A stretch of 64,000 nt of DNA from Neisseriaceae bacterium TC5R-5 (GCA_020830965.2 JACCFC020000001.1:227361-291360); one strand, 5' to 3'; numbered from the stretch's first letter, positions 17,711 to 27,376 are shown. Numbers and translations: made by a program. The notes: generated from the sequence alone by a model not told the origin.

Positions 17711-17911
17711 ATTGTTTACCTTGTTGGGTGTCAATGCTAGGTTTTGATATTAGAGCAATGGGGAATTTTACAGTCTGTAGGTGTTTGCCGCTAATAGTTA
17801 ATGGTTTTTATTTGTGATTCTTTGCTAATACTTTCTTTTGATGTCAGTGACTTAGTGAGTTTTCTCTGGTTTTAAAATGGGCTTGGTAGGAAGGAATTTT
17901 ATTGCGGCTTA

Positions 17912-17940
17912 TTGACAAGGTCTGCTGATCTCGATAAAGT
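17912..17940 (+). promoter_or_regulatory. Sigma-70 promoter of the second tRNA-Asn gene
   Basis: A consensus TTGACA, a 17-base spacer and TAAAGT end 15 bases before the mature tRNA. Sequence and spacing differ from the promoter of the first copy, so the two genes have separate control. Confidence 0.6.
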
Positions 17941-17955
17941 TCGCCTTCACTATAT

Positions 17956-18031
17956 TCCCTGATAGCTCAGTTGGTAGAGCGACGGACTGTTAATCCGCAG
18001 GTCGCAGGTTCGAGCCCTGCTCGGGGAGCCA
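17956..18031 (+). tRNA. tRNA-Asn (anticodon GTT), second copy
   Basis: Identical over all 76 bases, including CCA, to the tRNA-Asn at 13268. The anticodon GTT is at 17989-17991. The identity extends only four bases upstream (TATT) and ends at the CCA downstream; the flanking promoter and terminator are different. Confidence 0.98.
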
Positions 18032-18040
18032 GAGTATTTT

Positions 18041-18076
18041 AAGCGCCATAAACCATATCGGTTTTTGGCGCTTTTG
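18041..18076 (+). terminator. Rho-independent terminator after the second tRNA-Asn
   Basis: AAGCGCCATAAACC and GGTTTTTGGCGCTT pair with one internal mismatch around a short loop and are followed by TTGTTTT, ten bases after the tRNA end. Confidence 0.8.
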
Positions 18077-18305
18077 TTTTGTTGCACTGAATTTCCCTAC
18101 TTGGATTTTAGCCGTTATCTGGTTTAATGATTTTGTTTGTTGATACTTAATTCTGCCATTCGTTTTTAATTTCTGTTTTGATTATTTTGAATTGAAAAAT
18201 AGAAGTGCTTGAGTGCGTATTGCCAGTTATTTTGATAGAAATAACTGGTCAATAATAATGAATGATCATTCCGTATAATGAAATTTCTTTTGTGGAGAGT
18301 ATTCT

Positions 18306-19199
18306 GTGTACAAATACGTAGAAGATTTTATTGGAGCGACACCATTGGTGAAGCTTAAGCGCGTACCTGGGACGACTAGTAATATTGTTTTGCTCAAACT
18401 GGAAGGCAATAACCCTGCAGGCTCTGTAAAAGATCGCCCAGCCTTGTCGATGATTCGTCGTGCTGAAGCACGCGGTGAAATTAGGCCTGGTGATACTTTG
18501 ATTGAACCGACAAGTGGTAATACCGGTATCGCCTTAGCTATGGCTGCAGCGATGATGGGGTATCGGATGATTTTGATCATGCCGGAAAATTCCAGCGCTG
18601 AACGAGTGCAGAGCATGCAGGCTTATGGTGCTGAGGTGATTCTTACTCCGCAGGCGCTATCCATGCCAGGATCTATTGATTTGGCGCGTAAGATGGAAGC
18701 GGCTGGGGAAGGGCGTATTCTTGATCAGTTTGCTAATCCGGATAACCCACAGGCTCATTTTGAAGGTACTGGTCCTGAGATTTGGGTGGATACCGAAGGA
18801 AGCATTACCCATTTTGTTTCCAGTATGGGGACAACCGGCACCGTGATGGGAACCGGGCAATATTTAAAGCAGTGCAATCCGGATATTCGTATTGTCGGTG
18901 TTCAGCCGGAACCGGGTAGTCAGATTGCGGGTATTCGTAAATGGGAAGAACCTTATATTCCCAAGATTTGTGATTTTTCGCAGTTAGATGAAATTCAGTA
19001 TGTCAGCCAGCAAGAAGCAGAAGAGATGGCGCGCCGCCTAGCTCGTGAGGAGGGGATTCTGGCTGGCCCCTCATCCGGTGGCGCGTTGGCGGTGGCTTTA
19101 CGCATTTCACAGCGGGTGGAAGATGCGGTGATTGTTTCAATCGTGTGTGATCGGGGTGATCGCTATTTGTCGACCGGACTTTTTTCGGCAAGTACTTAG
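18306..19199 (+). CDS. cysM: Cysteine synthase B (O-acetylserine sulfhydrylase B)
   Basis: A 297-residue PLP enzyme making cysteine from O-acetylserine and sulfide or thiosulfate. The PLP lysine is in NPAGSVKDRPA near residue 42, with PTSGNTGIALA binding the substrate carboxylate and the phosphate-binding loop SSMGTTGTVMGTG. The CysM-type N-terminus (EDFIGATPLVKLKR) and the KDRPA motif favour CysM over CysK. Start is GTG with GGAG at good spacing. It ends with a 4-base overlap of the convergent SDR gene. Confidence 0.94.
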   Translation: MYKYVEDFIGATPLVKLKRVPGTTSNIVLLKLEGNNPAGSVKDRPALSMIRRAEARGEIRPGDTLIEPTSGNTGIALAMAAAMMGYRMILIMPENSSAERVQSMQAYGAEVILTPQALSMPGSIDLARKMEAAGEGRILDQFANPDNPQAHFEGTGPEIWVDTEGSITHFVSSMGTTGTVMGTGQYLKQCNPDIRIVGVQPEPGSQIAGIRKWEEPYIPKICDFSQLDEIQYVSQQEAEEMARRLAREEGILAGPSSGGALAVALRISQRVEDAVIVSIVCDRGDRYLSTGLFSAST

Positions 19200-19951
19200 C
19201 TGAGTTGGCGGATATCCACGACGGCAACTTGACCAAATGCTGGTGATAACAAGTAGTCGATAATCTGGCGTGCGGCTTTCTCTGGGCTATTTAGCCCTCC
19301 CTCTGCTTTGAGTGTGTCAAAGCGTTCCTTGGATGGAAATTGCTGAGTATCACTGGCGCGAATGGCGGTTTGCATATCCGTGTCGATCACGCCTGGATAC
19401 AGGGCTACTATCTGTGCCGGCTTAAGGTGTTGTTGTTGCTCCAGAGCAATGCTACGGCTGAAGTGATCTAGTCCAGCCTTGGTGGCGCAATAAACGCCCC
19501 AGCCCGGATAGGGGTGAGCGGCGGCGCCAGAAGAAATATTCAGAATGCGAACATCCAGAGTGTGATGTGCGCTGGCTTTTAGCAAGGCATCAGTTGTGAG
19601 CATGGGGGCGGTTAAATTGAGGGTGATGGCTTGGATAAGCTCCTTGTCTGAATAATGACCTGCCTGCGCGATTGGTGTGACTACGCCGGCATTATTAATC
19701 AAGGTAAGGCTGCTGCATTCTGTTAGTGGCAGTTGCTCCAGCACATGCTCAATGCAGTGGCTGATGTCTGTTGCCTGGCTGAGATCTGCGTCCATTGTCA
19801 TTAGCTGTTCCGGATAGCGTTGCAGTAGTGGGGCTAAAGCGCTGCTGGTGTGGCGTGCGATGGCTGCAACAAAGTGACCATCAGCCAGCAGCGTCTCGCT
19901 TAAGGCGCGCCCCAACCCGCGTGAGGCACCGGTGATAATAAAAGCATGCAT
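19196..19951 (-). CDS. SDR-family NAD(P)-dependent oxidoreductase
   Basis: A 251-residue short-chain dehydrogenase/reductase. The cofactor motif TGASRGLGRAL is at about residues 7-17, the NNAG motif (LINNAGVVTP) at about 87, and the catalytic Ser (NISSG), Tyr and Lys (YCATKAG) follow. The overall pattern is nearest to the sepiapterin reductase/benzil reductase (YueD-like) branch. The substrate is unknown. The start codon is adjacent to the rpe stop, so the two form an operon with rpe first. Confidence 0.87.
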   Translation of the reverse strand: MHAFIITGASRGLGRALSETLLADGHFVAAIARHTSSALAPLLQRYPEQLMTMDADLSQATDISHCIEHVLEQLPLTECSSLTLINNAGVVTPIAQAGHYSDKELIQAITLNLTAPMLTTDALLKASAHHTLDVRILNISSGAAAHPYPGWGVYCATKAGLDHFSRSIALEQQQHLKPAQIVALYPGVIDTDMQTAIRASDTQQFPSKERFDTLKAEGGLNSPEKAARQIIDYLLSPAFGQVAVVDIRQLS

Positions 19952-20632
19952 TTAGTTTTCCTTGGCTAGTTCGGCACGCATCGCCGCAATCACTTGCTGG
20001 TAGTCAGCCTGGCCGTAGATGGCTGAGCCTGCCACAAAGGTATCTGCCCCTGCTGCAGCGACAGCCCGAATATTGTCTATCTTGATGCCACCATCGACCT
20101 CCAGCCAGATTTCGCCGCCATGTTTAGCTGTATGCTCATTGATCAGTTGGCGAGCTGCGGCTATTTTTTTAAATGTGTGGGGAATGAATTGCTGGCCACC
20201 GAACCCCGGATTGACCGACATGATCAAAATCATATCGATTTTATCCATGACGTGGTCGAGATAGGAAAGTGAGGTTGCGGGGTTGAAAACCAGGCCAGCT
20301 TTGCAGCCTGCATCTTTGATTAGTCCTAGCGTGCGGTCGATATGTTCGGATGCCTCTGGGTGGAAAGTAATGATATCTGCACCTGCCTTGGCAAACATCT
20401 GCGCTAGGCTGTCCACCGGTTTGACCATTAGATGCACGTCGATTGGGACGCTGGCGTGTGCGCGGATGGCTTCACAAATCATTGGGCCCATCGTGAGATT
20501 GGGTACATAGTGATTGTCCATCACATCGAAGTGAATCAGATCCGCTCCGGCGTGAATGACATCACGAACTTCCTGACCAAGGCAGGCAAAATCGGCGGAG
20601 AGCAGGCTGGGGGCAAGTCGAAAAGGGCGCAT
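19952..20632 (-). CDS. rpe: Ribulose-phosphate 3-epimerase
   Basis: A 226-residue TIM-barrel enzyme that interconverts ribulose 5-phosphate and xylulose 5-phosphate in the pentose phosphate pathway. Family blocks are complete: [30 protein letters not shown] with metal-binding His and Asp, [16 protein letters not shown], and EVDGGI before the phosphate site. Normal length. In many proteobacteria rpe precedes gph; here an SDR gene takes that place. Confidence 0.97.
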   Translation of the reverse strand: MRPFRLAPSLLSADFACLGQEVRDVIHAGADLIHFDVMDNHYVPNLTMGPMICEAIRAHASVPIDVHLMVKPVDSLAQMFAKAGADIITFHPEASEHIDRTLGLIKDAGCKAGLVFNPATSLSYLDHVMDKIDMILIMSVNPGFGGQQFIPHTFKKIAAARQLINEHTAKHGGEIWLEVDGGIKIDNIRAVAAAGADTFVAGSAIYGQADYQQVIAAMRAELAKEN

Positions 20633-20766
20633 AAGGTTTTTGTAAGGGATGGTTAAAAGAGAAAGGTGCTGTATTCTAGCGCGCTAAAAGTGTGATGGCG
20701 GGATAAAATGAAACAGTGCACTTATTTATTTAAATAGAGCCTGAGCTGGCTTGGGAGAGTAAAAGC

Positions 20767-21147
20767 ATGGCCGAGAAAGTTTATAGCGTGATGGTGGTGG
20801 CTGAGCCACATTATATTGAAGAGCAATCCAGTATTGAGAATGATGTATATGTTTTTTCTTACCATATCCGCATTACCAATACGGGAACTGAGTCGGCAAA
20901 GCTGGTTAGTCGTCACTGGTTGATAATAGATGCCAACCAGCAGGTACAGGAAGTACGGGGTATGGGGGTGGTTGGGGAGCAACCCCATCTTAAGCCCGGG
21001 GAGTTTTTTGAGTACTCTAGCGCGACACATCTGAAAACGCCTTATGGATCTATGAAGGGTAGTTATCAGATGTTGGCAGACGATGGTGAGCGCTTTGAAG
21101 TGGACATACCGGAAATGACTTTAGTCGCTCCAAGGGTGCTCCATTAG
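20767..21147 (+). CDS. apaG: ApaG protein (DUF525, Co2+/Mg2+ efflux-associated)
   Basis: A 126-residue ApaG-domain protein with a fibronectin-III-like beta fold. The conserved blocks are YVFSYHIRITNTG, VSRHWLIIDANQQVQEVRGMGVVGEQP and FEYSSATHLKTPYGSMKGSYQM. In enterobacteria mutants affect Co2+ resistance and Mg2+ efflux; the molecular role is not firmly established. It is divergent to rpe and followed by a terminator. Confidence 0.95.
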   Translation: MAEKVYSVMVVAEPHYIEEQSSIENDVYVFSYHIRITNTGTESAKLVSRHWLIIDANQQVQEVRGMGVVGEQPHLKPGEFFEYSSATHLKTPYGSMKGSYQMLADDGERFEVDIPEMTLVAPRVLH

Positions 21148-21171
21148 TACCGCTTGAGGGTCGCTTGTAAC

Positions 21172-21199
21172 AGGCAGTCTGTGGCTGCCTTTATTTTTT
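21172..21199 (+). terminator. Rho-independent terminator of apaG
   Basis: AGGCAG and CTGCCT with a 7-base loop, followed by TTATTTTTT, lie 24 bases after the apaG stop. Confidence 0.75.
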
Positions 21200-21274
21200 G
21201 CGTGGCCAAGTCCACCACACGATAAAAACAGCCAGCGCACAGACTAAGGCAATTTCCAATAATAGTATCCACAT
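21191..21274 (-). CDS. Candidate 27-residue single-pass membrane miniprotein
   Basis: An ATG with AGGA at good spacing (AGGAAAAACCGCATG) opens a 27-codon frame. It encodes a hydrophobic helix of about 20 residues (WILLLEIALVCALAVFIVWW) and a basic end, TWPRKK. One helix with a positive C-terminal end is a typical small membrane protein layout. It lies on the strand opposite apaG and divergent to the Atm1-type exporter gene. Its last codons run through the T-tract of the apaG terminator, so the K codons may be incidental. Function unknown; I do not recognise a family. Confidence 0.45.
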   Translation of the reverse strand: MWILLLEIALVCALAVFIVWWTWPRKK

Positions 21275-21346
21275 GCGGTTTTTCCTGGCGGCAAAGTAGG
21301 GGGTTTCTACTGTGCCGCAGACCACTCAAATAGGCAATCATCATTT

Positions 21347-23164
21347 ATGCGCTTCAGTCACACTGGCCCGGCTCCGGGCAACCGTCATGATTTGCAAACC
21401 ATCAAGACTTTATTACCTTATTTGTGGTTGTTCAAAGGGCGAGTGTTCTTGGCATTGTCCTGCCTGATTCTGGCCAAGGTGGCAGCGGTAGTGGTGCCCT
21501 TGTATTTGAAAGAGATTGTCGACAAGTTGTCATTGCCCGCCACCTTATTGGCCATTCCGGTGCTGGCGTTAGTGGGCTATGGTTGTGCGCGGTTATTGGC
21601 CAGTATTTTGGGTGAGCTGCGCGATGCGATTTTTGCCAGGGTAACGCAGGGGGCTGTGCGTAGCGTTGCACGAGGCGTATTTGAGCATTTGTTACGCTTG
21701 TCTTTGCGTTTTCATCTGGAACGGCAAACCGGTGGGGTAAGTCGTGATATTGAGCGCGGCACCAAGGGTATTGGCTTCTTGCTGAATTTCACCGTGTTCA
21801 ATATTTTGCCGACCTTGCTGGAAATTGTGATGGTGGCGGCGATTTTATTTCATCGCTACAGCTGGGAGTTTGCTGTGGTCACACTGACCACCATTAGCCT
21901 GTATATCGTTTTTACACTGACGGTAACCGAGTGGCGTACAGTGTATCGCCGCAGCATGAATGATCTGGATTCCAAGGCCAATGCCAAAGCGATTGATGCC
22001 TTGATCAATTACGAAACCGTCAAGTATTTCAATAATGAGAGCTACGAGGTGGCACGCTACGATAAAAATCTGATGGCCTGGGAGGCTTCGGCGATTAAAA
22101 ATCAGGTTTCGCTATCGATGTTGAATGCGGGTCAGGGTGTCATCATCGCCGTGGGTGTGACCCTGATTATGGTGCTGGCAGCACGCGGGGTAGTAAGTGG
22201 GGAAATGACCGTAGGCGATGTGGTATTGGTTGCCACTTTTATTACACAGCTGTACGCGCCATTAAATTTTCTGGGTTTTGTATATCGCGAAATTAAGCAT
22301 TCTTTGGCAGATATTGAGCGCATGTTTGGTTTATTGGGTGCCAATCAGGAAGTCGCCGATGCAGCCGATGCTGTAGTGCTGAACACGCGCTCGGCCAGTA
22401 TCAGCTTTGAGCAGGTCGACTTTGCTTACGATAGTAAGCGGAAGATTTTGCATGGCGTGAGTTTTGTCATTCCTGCTGGAACCATGTTGGCGGTGGTGGG
22501 GGCTAGCGGTGCGGGTAAGTCCACTTTATCGCGTTTGCTGTTTCGTCATTATGATGTGAACCGGGGGCGTATCTGCATCAATGGCCATGATATTCGCCAG
22601 CTTAGCCAGGATTCCTTACGTGCCCATATCGGTATCGTGCCGCAGGATACCGTGCTGTTCAATGACACTGTTTATTACAATATCGCCTACGGTCGGCCAC
22701 AGGCTACTTATGAGCAGGTGATTGAAGCGGCGCGGGCAGCGCACATTCACGACTTTGTTAGTGGCTTGCCCGATGGTTACGACACCATGGTCGGTGAACG
22801 TGGTTTGAAACTATCTGGTGGCGAAAAGCAGCGGGTAGCGATTGCGCGCACCTTGCTGAAAAATCCGCCGATTCTGATTTTTGATGAAGCGACCAGCGCT
22901 TTGGATTCAAAAACCGAGAAAGCGATTCAGCATGAATTGCTGACTATCTCGGCCAATCGTACAACGCTAATCATTGCTCACCGTTTGTCCACAATTGTTG
23001 ATGCGAATCAGATTGTCGTGATGGATGCCGGCAGGGTAGTGGAGCAGGGCACCCACCGGCAATTGATAGAGCAGAATGGGCGTTATGCTGAGATGTGGCG
23101 TTTACAGCAGGAAAGCGAGTTGCTGGTGATTAATTTACTGCCAGGCTTTAAGCGCCCGTCTTGA
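21347..23164 (+). CDS. Atm1/HMT-type ABC exporter (fused permease and ATPase)
   Basis: A 605-residue half-transporter. About six transmembrane helices fill residues 25-320, with the Atm1-family block VKYFNNESYEVARYD. The nucleotide-binding domain has Walker A GASGAGKST (about 386), signature LSGGEKQRV (about 489) and Walker B ILIFDEATSALDS (about 510), followed by the H-loop AHRLST. Bacterial Atm1-like exporters move glutathione-metal or persulfide complexes; the family is recognisable, but the substrate here is an inference. Its 3' end overlaps the convergent hypothetical gene by 17 bases. Confidence 0.9.
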   Translation: MRFSHTGPAPGNRHDLQTIKTLLPYLWLFKGRVFLALSCLILAKVAAVVVPLYLKEIVDKLSLPATLLAIPVLALVGYGCARLLASILGELRDAIFARVTQGAVRSVARGVFEHLLRLSLRFHLERQTGGVSRDIERGTKGIGFLLNFTVFNILPTLLEIVMVAAILFHRYSWEFAVVTLTTISLYIVFTLTVTEWRTVYRRSMNDLDSKANAKAIDALINYETVKYFNNESYEVARYDKNLMAWEASAIKNQVSLSMLNAGQGVIIAVGVTLIMVLAARGVVSGEMTVGDVVLVATFITQLYAPLNFLGFVYREIKHSLADIERMFGLLGANQEVADAADAVVLNTRSASISFEQVDFAYDSKRKILHGVSFVIPAGTMLAVVGASGAGKSTLSRLLFRHYDVNRGRICINGHDIRQLSQDSLRAHIGIVPQDTVLFNDTVYYNIAYGRPQATYEQVIEAARAAHIHDFVSGLPDGYDTMVGERGLKLSGGEKQRVAIARTLLKNPPILIFDEATSALDSKTEKAIQHELLTISANRTTLIIAHRLSTIVDANQIVVMDAGRVVEQGTHRQLIEQNGRYAEMWRLQQESELLVINLLPGFKRPS

Positions 23165-23549
23165 GCTGCTGCATATCAGCCAAGATGCTCTCGGCCTCTA
23201 TCATCACTTGTTCCAAGGAGGCTAGCTGTAAGGAACTGGCCGCGCTGTTGGCCAGATCCAGGCTCAGTAGCGCTTTACGGACACAGTTGGCAACATCGGC
23301 TGCCAAATTGAAGTCGCCCGCATTGATGACCTTGCCATTACGGACTTTTTTGTAGTACACCGCAGCCATTTGGAGATATTGGCTGGCGATCTCATGTTGT
23401 TCCCATAGTGGTGCCAGTTCAGTCTGGCTGATGGTATTCATGATCACAGAACAAGCATGTTCTGCCCGGTTCCAGCGTTTTTCCTGAACACGACGTGCCT
23501 GTTGTTGGGGGTGGGCTTTCTTTTTATTTTTATGATTGTTTGTCGACAT
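23148..23549 (-). CDS. Hypothetical protein
   Basis: A 133-residue protein that I do not recognise. The first 30 residues are strongly basic (NNHKNKKKAHPQQQARR), and the rest is predicted mostly helical with Ala- and Leu-rich stretches. There is no signal peptide and no membrane segment. Base composition and codon use resemble the neighbouring core genes, which supports it being real. It is convergent to the Atm1-type exporter gene, with a 17-base overlap. Confidence 0.65.
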   Translation of the reverse strand: MSTNNHKNKKKAHPQQQARRVQEKRWNRAEHACSVIMNTISQTELAPLWEQHEIASQYLQMAAVYYKKVRNGKVINAGDFNLAADVANCVRKALLSLDLANSAASSLQLASLEQVMIEAESILADMQQLKTGA

Positions 23550-24131
23550 GATGACCTTATTTTGAGTTGAGCAACGATTGTAACGGTAAATTTCGGCAGT
23601 GCTTGAGCTGGATGAAAGTTGTTTATTTACACAGAGTTACATCTGCTTACACCTGACAAATAGAACAGTTTTTGGGCTTAAACTACCATTTAAGTAGGGT
23701 TTAATGCGTAAGTGTGGGATAAAACTATGCAAATCAGAGTTTTATCTGCTAAACAGTAAACTGTAGTGTTAGTCGTAGGGCCCATTATACAAAAAGGCAA
23801 AGTCCAAACGGGGATGTGTGGTTGAGAGGGGGGCTTCGGCCCCCTTTTCCCATTACTGGGTTTACTAGTCTTTTGTTTTCCTTTGAGTTTATTCCTTACC
23901 GTCCACAAGCTTCCGTATTTTCTCAAACACTTGGGTCATCGTGTGAGTATCGCTCCAGATACACGGTAATATTCTATCGAGATGATCGTCTCGCCATAAA
24001 ATGCGCTGACCGCTCAATAAATTCTGGCGCGAGTGTTAGCCGCTTCGTCATACTTGCGTTGCTTATCTATTTGATTCACGCTTATGCCCCGTTCCGCTGA
24101 TTACAGCAATAAACTGGAAAATTAAGACAAT
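23550..24131. other. 582-base intergenic region with a GC-rich hairpin
   Basis: No convincing gene is seen on either strand. The main structure is GGGGGC-TTCG-GCCCCC at 23829-23844 followed by TTTT, a stable tetraloop hairpin that could end a plus-strand transcript. Short frames cover parts of the region, but they lack ribosome binding sites and protein-like composition. The last 150 bases hold the upstream region of macA. Confidence 0.5.
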
Positions 24132-25277
24132 ATGAAACTTGGAAAGCACCCAGTGCGCAATGGTGTACTGTTGCTTATGCTGCTTGCGGGCATAGTTTGG
24201 GCAGCGAAAGCCTGGTTGAGTGAAAAACCGGTTCCGCAAGTATTGACGGCATTCGTAACGCAGGGCGATCTGGAAAATGTCGTATTAGCGAGCGGTATCG
24301 TACAGGCACTGCGGCAAGTGGATGTAGGCGCGCAAGCATCTGGTCAATTAAAGTTGATTACCGTTGAAGCTGGCGATAGGGTGGCGAAGGGGCAGTTGTT
24401 AGCCGAGATCGATCCGGAATTAATCCAGAACGAATTAAAGGCGTCACTGGCATCACTGGATGGAAATCTGGCACAAAAGCAGGCTAAAGAGGCGCAACTG
24501 AAGCAGGCTGGTTTAGAGCTAGAACGGCAGCGGCGCATGTGGCGTGAGCAATCTACCTCACAGAAAGAGTTGCTGGCCGCAGAAACCAGTTATCAAACGC
24601 TGCAGGCCGAATTGGCGGCGCTATTGGCACAGATACGCCAGAGTCAGTTTCAAGTAGATAAAAATCGTACCACCCTAGCTTATACCCGGATTGTCGCGCC
24701 GATGGCGGGCGAAGTTCTGGAAATCGTTACCCAGCAAGGACAAACCGTGATTGCCACACAACAGGCTCCGGTGATTCTGAAATTGGCGGACTTGTCACAA
24801 GTGACGATCAGAGCACAGGTGTCGGAAGCGGATATTATCCGTATCAAACCAGGCCTGCCAGTATATTTCACCGTGCTGGGTGCCCCTGATAAACGCTTCA
24901 GCGGCAAACTACGTACCATCTTGCCTACTCCTGAAAAAATCAATGGCGCTGTGTTCTATAAGGCTTTGTTTGATGTGCCGAACCCGGAAGGCCTGTTACG
25001 GGTGGAGATGACTGCCGAAGTTGGGATTGTGCTGGCGCAAGTCAAGCAGGCCCTGAGTATTCCGCTGGCCGCCTTGGGCGTACCAGGTAAAGATGGTCGT
25101 TATACCGTTCAGGTTCAGGCTGCTGATGGCAAGCTTAGTTCGCGGACAATACGTGTCGGTTTAAAAACCACTACCCGAGCGCAGGTGCTGGTCGGTTTAA
25201 AGCCGGGTGAAAAAGTGGTCACCAGCAGTGCTCTGACTAATCCCGCGGAGTCGGTTGGGGTGGTAATGGCACCATGA
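24132..25277 (+). CDS. macA: MacA-like periplasmic adaptor of a tripartite efflux pump
   Basis: A 381-residue membrane fusion protein. It has an N-terminal signal or anchor helix (about residues 10-26), a biotinyl-lipoyl half motif (VDVGAQASGQLKLITVEAGDRVAKGQLLAEIDP), a helical hairpin of about 90 residues, and the second lipoyl half (TRIVAPMAGEVLEIVTQQGQTV). A beta-barrel and membrane-proximal domain follow. It would link MacB to a TolC-like outer-membrane channel, which is not in this window. The stop overlaps the macB start (ATGA). Confidence 0.9.
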   Translation: MKLGKHPVRNGVLLLMLLAGIVWAAKAWLSEKPVPQVLTAFVTQGDLENVVLASGIVQALRQVDVGAQASGQLKLITVEAGDRVAKGQLLAEIDPELIQNELKASLASLDGNLAQKQAKEAQLKQAGLELERQRRMWREQSTSQKELLAAETSYQTLQAELAALLAQIRQSQFQVDKNRTTLAYTRIVAPMAGEVLEIVTQQGQTVIATQQAPVILKLADLSQVTIRAQVSEADIIRIKPGLPVYFTVLGAPDKRFSGKLRTILPTPEKINGAVFYKALFDVPNPEGLLRVEMTAEVGIVLAQVKQALSIPLAALGVPGKDGRYTVQVQAADGKLSSRTIRVGLKTTTRAQVLVGLKPGEKVVTSSALTNPAESVGVVMAP

Positions 25278-27217
25278 GCGAATTCCTGCTAGAGCTTAAC
25301 GATGTCTGGCGACGTTTTCCGTCAGGCGACGAAGAAGTGGCGGTGTTGACCAGTGTGTCCCTGCAGATACGCGCAGGAGAGATGTTGGCGATTATGGGGG
25401 CTTCCGGCTCTGGCAAGTCTACCTTGATGAATATCTTGGGAGCGCTGGATCAGGCATCGCAAGGCAACTATCGTGTTGCTGGGCGCGAGGTCAGCCATTT
25501 GAGTAAGGATGAACTCGCCACCTTGCGACGTGAGCACTTTGGTTTCATCTTTCAGCGTTATCACCTATTACCGCATCTTAGCGCTTTGGATAATGTTGCT
25601 ATGCCGGCTGTTTATGCCGGTATGCCATTGGGAGAACGACGAGAGCGTGCCAGCTATTTGCTAGCGCGCTTAGGTTTGGCAGGCAAGGAGCTATTTCGTC
25701 CCAGTCAATTATCCGGTGGTCAGCAGCAAAGGGTTTCGATAGCCCGTGCCTTGATGAATGGCGGTGCTATTATCCTGGCCGATGAACCGACCGGCGCACT
25801 CGACAGTCACAGTGGTGCCGAGGTGATGCGTATTCTCAAAGAACTGCATGCTGCCGGCCATACCATCATTATTGTTACTCATGACCCGGCGATTGCTGCT
25901 CAGACGGAGCGGGTGATCGAAATTCGTGACGGCGCCATTTTGCACGACCATCAAACAACTTCAGCCGCGGTATTGCCGACCTATCAGGAGCCTCCAGCAG
26001 TCAGGCGTTCTGGTGTGGCCACCTGGGCGCGTTTTATGGAAGCATTCAAAATGGCTTTGCTGGCCATGCTGTCCAACCGCCTGCGCACCTTGCTGACCAT
26101 GCTTGGCATCATTATCGGTATTACTTCGGTGGTCTCCATCATCGCCATTGGCGAAGGGGCGCGTAATTATGTACTTAACGACATTCGCTCTATTGGCACC
26201 AATACTATTACGGTATATCGCGGCAAAGATTGGAGTGATGACAAGGCGAGTAGTATCCGTACGCTGGTGGCTGGCGACCTGAAGGCACTGGCCGAAGAAT
26301 CCTATGTTGATAGCCTCACACCAGAAACCAATACCACGTTGCGTATTCGTTATCGCAATATCGATACCAATGCCACCGTCAGTGGCGTAGGGGAAAGTTT
26401 TGTTCAGGTGCGTGGTAAAAATTTGATAGAAGGGACTGGTTTTAGTGCCGATCATATCCGCCAGCAAGAGCAAGTCGTGCTTATTGATCAGAATACTAGG
26501 CGTAAATTGTTTGCCGATGGCGCAGCGATTGGCAAGGTCATCCTGATTGGCACGGTACCGGCGATGGTGATTGGTGTGATAGAGGTGAAAGAAGGCGGTT
26601 TTGGCAACAGCAGCTCGCTGCAAATGTGGCTGCCTTACACGACAGCGGGGAGCCGTTTGTTTGGACGCTCCTATTTTGACAGCCTAGTTGTGCGGGTGCG
26701 CGAAGGCCAGCCCACTGCTTTGGCAGAACAAGCGCTGACGCAATTATTACAGCAACGACACGGCCAAAAAGACTTCTTTACCCACAATATCGATGAAATT
26801 CTGAAAACGGTAGAAAACACCAGTCGTACGCTTACCCTGCTCCTTACTTTGATCGCCGTCATTTCACTGGTGGTTGGGGGAATCGGCGTGATGAACATCA
26901 TGCTGGTGTCGGTGACTGAGCGTACGCGTGAAATTGGTATCCGCATGGCAGTAGGCGCACGGCAAAGTGATGTATTGCAACAGTTCCTCACCGAAGCTGT
27001 GCTGGTGTGTCTAGTGGGCGGTCTGATTGGTGTGCTGCTGTCCTATGCTATTAGTGTGCTGTTCTCACTGTTTGTGCAGAAATGGCAGATGCAGTTGTCG
27101 CTGACGGCCATCCTGCTCGCCTTTTTATGCTCATCCTTGATTGGGGTGTTGTTTGGTTATCTGCCCGCACGCAATGCGGCACGACTGAATCCGATTGATG
27201 CGCTGGCGAGAGAATAA
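25274..27217 (+). CDS. macB: MacB-type ABC transporter (ATPase plus permease)
   Basis: A 647-residue protein. The N-terminal ATPase domain has Walker A GASGSGKSTLMN (about 38), signature LSGGQQQRVS and Walker B IILADEPTGALDS. The first transmembrane helix (about 268-290), a large periplasmic domain, and three C-terminal helices (about 525-640) with the MacB/FtsX block ERTREIGIRMAVGA follow. MacB is a mechanotransmission ABC protein driving MacA-TolC efflux of macrolides, siderophores or peptides. Translationally coupled to macA. The substrate cannot be deduced. Confidence 0.93.
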   Translation: MSEFLLELNDVWRRFPSGDEEVAVLTSVSLQIRAGEMLAIMGASGSGKSTLMNILGALDQASQGNYRVAGREVSHLSKDELATLRREHFGFIFQRYHLLPHLSALDNVAMPAVYAGMPLGERRERASYLLARLGLAGKELFRPSQLSGGQQQRVSIARALMNGGAIILADEPTGALDSHSGAEVMRILKELHAAGHTIIIVTHDPAIAAQTERVIEIRDGAILHDHQTTSAAVLPTYQEPPAVRRSGVATWARFMEAFKMALLAMLSNRLRTLLTMLGIIIGITSVVSIIAIGEGARNYVLNDIRSIGTNTITVYRGKDWSDDKASSIRTLVAGDLKALAEESYVDSLTPETNTTLRIRYRNIDTNATVSGVGESFVQVRGKNLIEGTGFSADHIRQQEQVVLIDQNTRRKLFADGAAIGKVILIGTVPAMVIGVIEVKEGGFGNSSSLQMWLPYTTAGSRLFGRSYFDSLVVRVREGQPTALAEQALTQLLQQRHGQKDFFTHNIDEILKTVENTSRTLTLLLTLIAVISLVVGGIGVMNIMLVSVTERTREIGIRMAVGARQSDVLQQFLTEAVLVCLVGGLIGVLLSYAISVLFSLFVQKWQMQLSLTAILLAFLCSSLIGVLFGYLPARNAARLNPIDALARE

Positions 27218-27376
27218 GGGTAATGGGAAAGCCCCCTTCTTTGGCAAAGTCTTTCATCATCTTAAAAATGCAGGAATAATTTTTTAAATCAGTTACTTGA
27301 TTTGGAGATTCTGCGGTGTGGTCGTTGACGCTTTGTCCTTTGACCGGCCTTGTCTCCTGATTATGAAGGGTATGTT

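Noticed and set aside
23816..24100. A 94-codon plus-strand frame in the gap before macA
   Set aside because: It begins at the GC-rich hairpin, lacks a ribosome binding site, and its composition is not protein-like.
25961..26623. A 220-codon frame antisense to macB
   Set aside because: A shadow of macB codon use; macB is fully supported by motifs.
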